Positions 5,863 to 8,802 of a stretch of DNA of 8,802 nucleotides are shown piece by piece. Below the pieces are notes generated by a model. That model saw only the letters and a program-made list of their open reading frames with translations. It was not told where the DNA came from and did no database searches. This DNA is from Desulfobacteraceae bacterium. GTDB lineage: Bacteria > Desulfobacterota > Desulfobacteria > Desulfobacterales > JAUWMJ01. Position numbers and translations under genes: made by a program. The stretch is taken from positions 1 through 8,802 of the forward strand of contig JAUWOH010000116.1 of the NCBI GenBank assembly GCA_030612225.1, read 5' to 3'. Every line of letters starts with the position of its first letter. The first letter of the stretch is position 1.

Positions 5863-7014
5863 ATGACACTGTTTTTGATTCTGTTTTATCTCTTTTTTCC
5901 CGTACTGGTTATCTATCTTTGTCTGAAATTTGAATTCCTCGATAAACTGGGCGCCGTTATTATCTGTTATATTGTGGGTATCACCCTTGGTAACATCGGT
6001 ATTCTGCCTGAATCCGCCGCTAATTTACAGGATTCCCTGAGTGGTGCTGCCGTTGCTATAGCCCTGCCGTTGCTGTTGTTTTCAATGGATGTGAAGGCCT
6101 GGCTGCAACTGGCAGGAAAAGCCATACTGTCCATGCTGGGCGCAACCATTATCATTGTTGCAGTTGCCGGTATGGGCTGCTTTTTAATACTGGATAAAGT
6201 GCCTGAAGTATGGAAGCTCAGTGGCATGGCCATTAGTGTTTACACCGGGGGAACCCCGAATATGGCTGCTATTAAGACAGCCCTTGGTGTGGATCCTACA
6301 ACCTTCATCGTGGTTCATACCTATGATACTCTGATCAGTCTGCTCTATATTATTTTTACCATCACCATTGCCCAGAGATTGTTTAACCGGTTTTTGCCAA
6401 AATTTGAAATTAAAAACACGGGAAATAAAAGCTCATACCTGGAGACCGAGGATATCAATTCATTTCAGAATATATTAAAGAAAGAGATTTGTATAAAACT
6501 TTTTGGTGCATCTGTTTTATCAATCCTGATTTTAGGAACTGCAGTCGGGATTTCAGGTTTTTTCCCAAAAGAGTATTCAACCTCCATTACGATCCTTTTA
6601 ATTACTTCTTTTGGTATTGGAGCCTCCTTTGTTCCAAAAATTCGGAATATAGAAAAGACCTTTCAACTGGGAATGTATATTATTCTTATCTTCTGCCTGG
6701 TGGTCGGATCCATGGCCAATTTAAAAGACCTGATCAACATTAACTGGGCATTAATGTTTTTTGTGGTATTCTGTATTTTCGGGTCATTAATATTACATGC
6801 GCTTTTTTGCAGGATTTTCAAAATCGATACAGATACATTTATTATAACCTCAGTGTCAGCCATCTGTTCACCCCCTTTTGTTCCGGTGGTTGCAGGTGCC
6901 TTGAAAAATCGCCAAATTATTCTTTCAGGCCTGACAACAGGTATTATCGGATATGCCATTGGTAATTATCTGGGGATCACGTTTGCTTATGTTTTTAAGG
7001 CAATTCTAGGATAA
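5863..7014 (+). CDS. DUF819-family multi-pass membrane protein (putative transporter)
   Basis: The protein has 383 residues from the ATG at 5863, which has AAAGGAG (5851-5857) five bases upstream. An in-frame ATG at 5824 would add 13 residues but lacks room for an SD. Hydrophobicity suggests about ten to twelve membrane segments, including 1-23, 28-48, 60-76, 86-110, 145-170, 210-234, 241-258, 269-287, 294-316 and 351-378. Two polar, glycine/proline-rich stretches, YTGGTPNMAAIK (127-138) and SPPFVPVVAGALKNR (336-350), sit at equivalent places in the two halves. This recalls inverted-repeat transporters with broken helices. A hydrophilic loop at about 180-205 separates the halves. The family (YjcL-like) has no established substrate. 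Pairing with the downstream lyase, 15 bases away, suggests it moves a substrate or product of that enzyme (inference). Confidence 0.8.
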   Translation: MTLFLILFYLFFPVLVIYLCLKFEFLDKLGAVIICYIVGITLGNIGILPESAANLQDSLSGAAVAIALPLLLFSMDVKAWLQLAGKAILSMLGATIIIVAVAGMGCFLILDKVPEVWKLSGMAISVYTGGTPNMAAIKTALGVDPTTFIVVHTYDTLISLLYIIFTITIAQRLFNRFLPKFEIKNTGNKSSYLETEDINSFQNILKKEICIKLFGASVLSILILGTAVGISGFFPKEYSTSITILLITSFGIGASFVPKIRNIEKTFQLGMYIILIFCLVVGSMANLKDLININWALMFFVVFCIFGSLILHALFCRIFKIDTDTFIITSVSAICSPPFVPVVAGALKNRQIILSGLTTGIIGYAIGNYLGITFAYVFKAILG

Positions 7015-7029
7015 AATTAAGGAGTTCAA

Positions 7030-8454
7030 ATGCATTCAATACCGTCCAAAGGCAGGCCTTATAATGACATATTAGAAGAAATGGAGTCTTTTCGTCAAAA
7101 AGATGTTAATTATCATGAAGGCCGGACATGGTCCCTGGTTTACCACCTGAACAATGAGCATACGGATTTCTTAAAGCAGGCCCATGGACTTTATTTCAGT
7201 GAAAATGCCCTTAATCCCATGGCTTTTAAGAGCCTCAAACGGTTTGAACATGAAGTGATCCGTATGACTGCAAATTTGTTGCATGGGGATGAAAATGTGG
7301 TGGGAACAATGACTTCAGGAGGTACGGAAAGCTGCCTTTTGCCGGTATTGACCTATCGTGAGCTTGCCAAAAGAAAAAAACGCTTTGGTTCTTTTTATCC
7401 TGAAATGATTGCGCCGGAATCCATACATGTTGCCTGGGAAAAGGGGGCCAAATATTTTGGTGTTAAAATGGTCTCCATACCCCTGCAGGAAAATTACCAG
7501 GTGGATTTGAATGCTCTGATAAAGAAAATTAATAAAAATACCATTATGATCGTAGCCTCAGCGCCGTCTTATCCCCACGGGGTAATTGACCCCATTGAAA
7601 AGCTGGGCCAGATTGCCGTAGACCATAAGATACCCTTTCATGTGGATTCCTGCCTCGGCGGTTTTATGCTTCCGTTTATTGAAATGGAGGGATATAAAGT
7701 TACGCCATTTGATTTCAGGGTGCCTGGAGTGACTTCCATATCTGCTGATGTTCATAAATATGGGTTTGCTGCAAAAGGGGCCTCAACGGTTTTGTACCGA
7801 AACATGGATTATTTAAAACATCAGTTTTTCATCCACCAGGACTGGCCAGGGGGTGTTTTTGCTTCGCCTGCGCTTCTGGGAACACGACCCGGAGGGGCAA
7901 TCGCAGCGGCCTGGGCTGCCTTAAACGCTATAGGTATGGATGGTTATCGTAAGATTGCCGGCACAATCATGGAAACTACCAAAATATTGATTGACGGTAT
8001 CAATGGGATTGAAGGCTTGAAGGTTATGGGAAAGCCGGCCATGAGCGTGTTTGCTTTTACTTCGACGTATAGGGAAGTTAATATCTTTGCTGTAGGTGAT
8101 CAGATGGAAAAGCGTGGATGGCATGTGGACAGACTCCAGCGTCCTGAAGGTCTCCATGCCATGGTTACTCCTTCTCATCAGCAGGTAACTGAAAAATATC
8201 TTGAAGACTTGAAAGTCTCAGTTGAAATAGTCAGATTAGACCCAAAGCTTGGCGCCAAAGGAAATGCTGCCATGTACGGCATGATTGCCAAGGTGCCTTT
8301 CAGGAAGCTGATTAAAAAAGAGGTCCTGAAAATGATGGAAAAAATGTATGGACCTGAATGCGAAATGCCGCTGGATGAGCCTGGCAAAGAGTCCTTGCCT
8401 ATTAAGGTAGTGGTAAAAATTTTAAATAAGATCAACTGGCTGCGTAAAAAATAA
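7030..8454 (+). CDS. Sphingosine-1-phosphate-lyase-like PLP-dependent enzyme
   Basis: This 474-residue fold-type I PLP enzyme belongs to the group II decarboxylase/S1P lyase superfamily. The phosphate-binding region is TSGGTES (95-101), the pyridine-nitrogen aspartate is in HVDSCLGGF (D206), and the Schiff-base lysine is in SADVHKYG (K243). Downstream DWPGGVFASPALLGTRPGG (271-289) closely resembles the D-W-x-G-G-x-Y-A-S-P-x-x-x-G-S-R-P-G of human and bacterial S1P lyases, which favours lyase over glutamate or tyrosine decarboxylase. The known reaction splits phosphorylated sphingoid bases into a fatty aldehyde and phosphoethanolamine. The true substrate here is unknown. Unlike eukaryotic S1P lyase, it has no N-terminal membrane anchor; a basic C-terminal tail (458-474) might touch membranes. 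AAGGAG (7019-7024) lies five bases before the ATG. Confidence 0.85.
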   Translation: MHSIPSKGRPYNDILEEMESFRQKDVNYHEGRTWSLVYHLNNEHTDFLKQAHGLYFSENALNPMAFKSLKRFEHEVIRMTANLLHGDENVVGTMTSGGTESCLLPVLTYRELAKRKKRFGSFYPEMIAPESIHVAWEKGAKYFGVKMVSIPLQENYQVDLNALIKKINKNTIMIVASAPSYPHGVIDPIEKLGQIAVDHKIPFHVDSCLGGFMLPFIEMEGYKVTPFDFRVPGVTSISADVHKYGFAAKGASTVLYRNMDYLKHQFFIHQDWPGGVFASPALLGTRPGGAIAAAWAALNAIGMDGYRKIAGTIMETTKILIDGINGIEGLKVMGKPAMSVFAFTSTYREVNIFAVGDQMEKRGWHVDRLQRPEGLHAMVTPSHQQVTEKYLEDLKVSVEIVRLDPKLGAKGNAAMYGMIAKVPFRKLIKKEVLKMMEKMYGPECEMPLDEPGKESLPIKVVVKILNKINWLRKK

Positions 8455-8533
8455 TGCATTGTCTGCGTGCCACCAAAAATGGAGAACATAATACAATTAA
8501 CGGATAAAAGTTGTCTTCTCCTTAACATCCTTG

Positions 8534-8576
8534 CTGGGTGTTCGGGGAGGTTCCCCATCCCCCAGAGGCGTTTTTT
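8534..8576 (+). terminator. Possible terminator after the lyase gene
   Basis: CTGGG (8534-8538) pairs with CCCAG (8561-8565) around an inner stem GGGGA/TCCCC (8544-8548 and 8552-8556). TTTTTT follows at 8571-8576. The five-base gap before the T-run and the internal loop make it imperfect, but it is correctly placed 80 bases after the stop codon. The remainder of 8455-8680 shows nothing recognisable. Confidence 0.4.
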
Positions 8577-8680
8577 CTGGAGCAGCATCGAGGATCTCTC
8601 TTCATGGGCTTTTTGTCAAACAAGGTAAACCATTTATACACTGATGTCTCTGAACGCTACGCACTATGTTTTTCCGCAAT

Positions 8681-8800
8681 TTATTTCTTTAATCTAAACC
8701 TTGCCTTCACTGGTTGATGATCGGAATTCTTGAAATCCAGGTTGATATTTTCTATAGTAAGATTTTCAACATTTGGTGAAATTAAAAAGAAATCAATAAC
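8681..8800 (-). CDS. Endonuclease/exonuclease/phosphatase-family protein, C-terminal end (partial)
   Basis: The last 39 codons of a minus-strand gene enter from the right edge. The peptide begins VIDFFLISPNVENLTIEN and ends with N-S-D-H-Q-P-V-K-A-R-F-R-L-K-K and TAA. The I-D-(F/Y)-x-(F/L) strand followed about 24 residues later by S-D-H-x-P-V is the C-terminal active-site signature of the EEP (DNase I/exonuclease III-like) superfamily, where the Asp-His pair is catalytic. Members cut nucleic acids or phosphoesters including sphingomyelin, so the exact role cannot be set from this tail. It converges with the lyase operon. Confidence 0.6.
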   Translation of the reverse strand, partial: VIDFFLISPNVENLTIENINLDFKNSDHQPVKARFRLKK

Positions 8801-8802
8801 CG

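Noticed and set aside
6663..6959. Minus-strand ORF of 98 codons inside the DUF819 gene
   Set aside because: It is the antisense shadow of membrane-segment codons, with no independent support.
8178..8588. Minus-strand ORF of 136 codons over the end of the lyase gene
   Set aside because: It is antisense to the conserved lyase C-terminus and the putative terminator, and carries no known motif.

Overview
The window looks like an accessory, repeat-scarred stretch of a moderately AT-rich Gram-negative chromosome. A lipobox lipoprotein, an ankyrin/caspase-fold protein, a sphingosine-phosphate-lyase-like enzyme and decayed IS110 and IS200/RAYT-type transposase pieces together suggest a deltaproteobacterium (Desulfobacterota, possibly Desulfobacteraceae). 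This taxonomic guess is inference; there is no rRNA or other marker gene.

Layout. 1-303: no confirmed gene; it holds a 15-codon minus-strand ORF with a strong Shine-Dalgarno (SD) and an 8-bp inverted repeat touching an SD that points off the left edge. 304-1747: two minus-strand genes, an ADP-ribosylglycohydrolase-family protein and a PaaI-type hotdog thioesterase. 1748-2202: a decayed IS110 5' fragment (copy A) and a single copy of a mobile-element end. 2203-3771: minus-strand lipoprotein with six ankyrin repeats and a caspase-like (peptidase C14) domain that keeps its His/Cys dyad. 3772-4228: its probable promoter and leader, and a RAYT-like transposase scrap. 4229-5023: class I SAM-dependent methyltransferase on the minus strand. 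5027-5760: a second, split IS110 fragment (copy B), interrupted by a 340-bp terminal-inverted-repeat element that contains a large imperfect palindrome, and followed by a GC-rich REP-like hairpin. 5782-8576: a plus-strand two-gene operon with promoter and possible terminator, encoding a DUF819-type membrane protein and an S1P-lyase-like PLP enzyme. 8681-8800: the C-terminal end of a minus-strand endonuclease/exonuclease/phosphatase-family protein that runs off the right edge.

How it fits together. The only clear operon is the DUF819 membrane protein plus PLP lyase, 15 bp apart, which suggests uptake or export of a substrate or product of phospho-amino-alcohol cleavage. The minus-strand genes are separated by mobile-element debris and need not share a function. 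The two most unusual parts are the ankyrin-caspase lipoprotein and the nested repeat structure at 5079-5750, where comparison with copy A allows the insertion history to be reconstructed.
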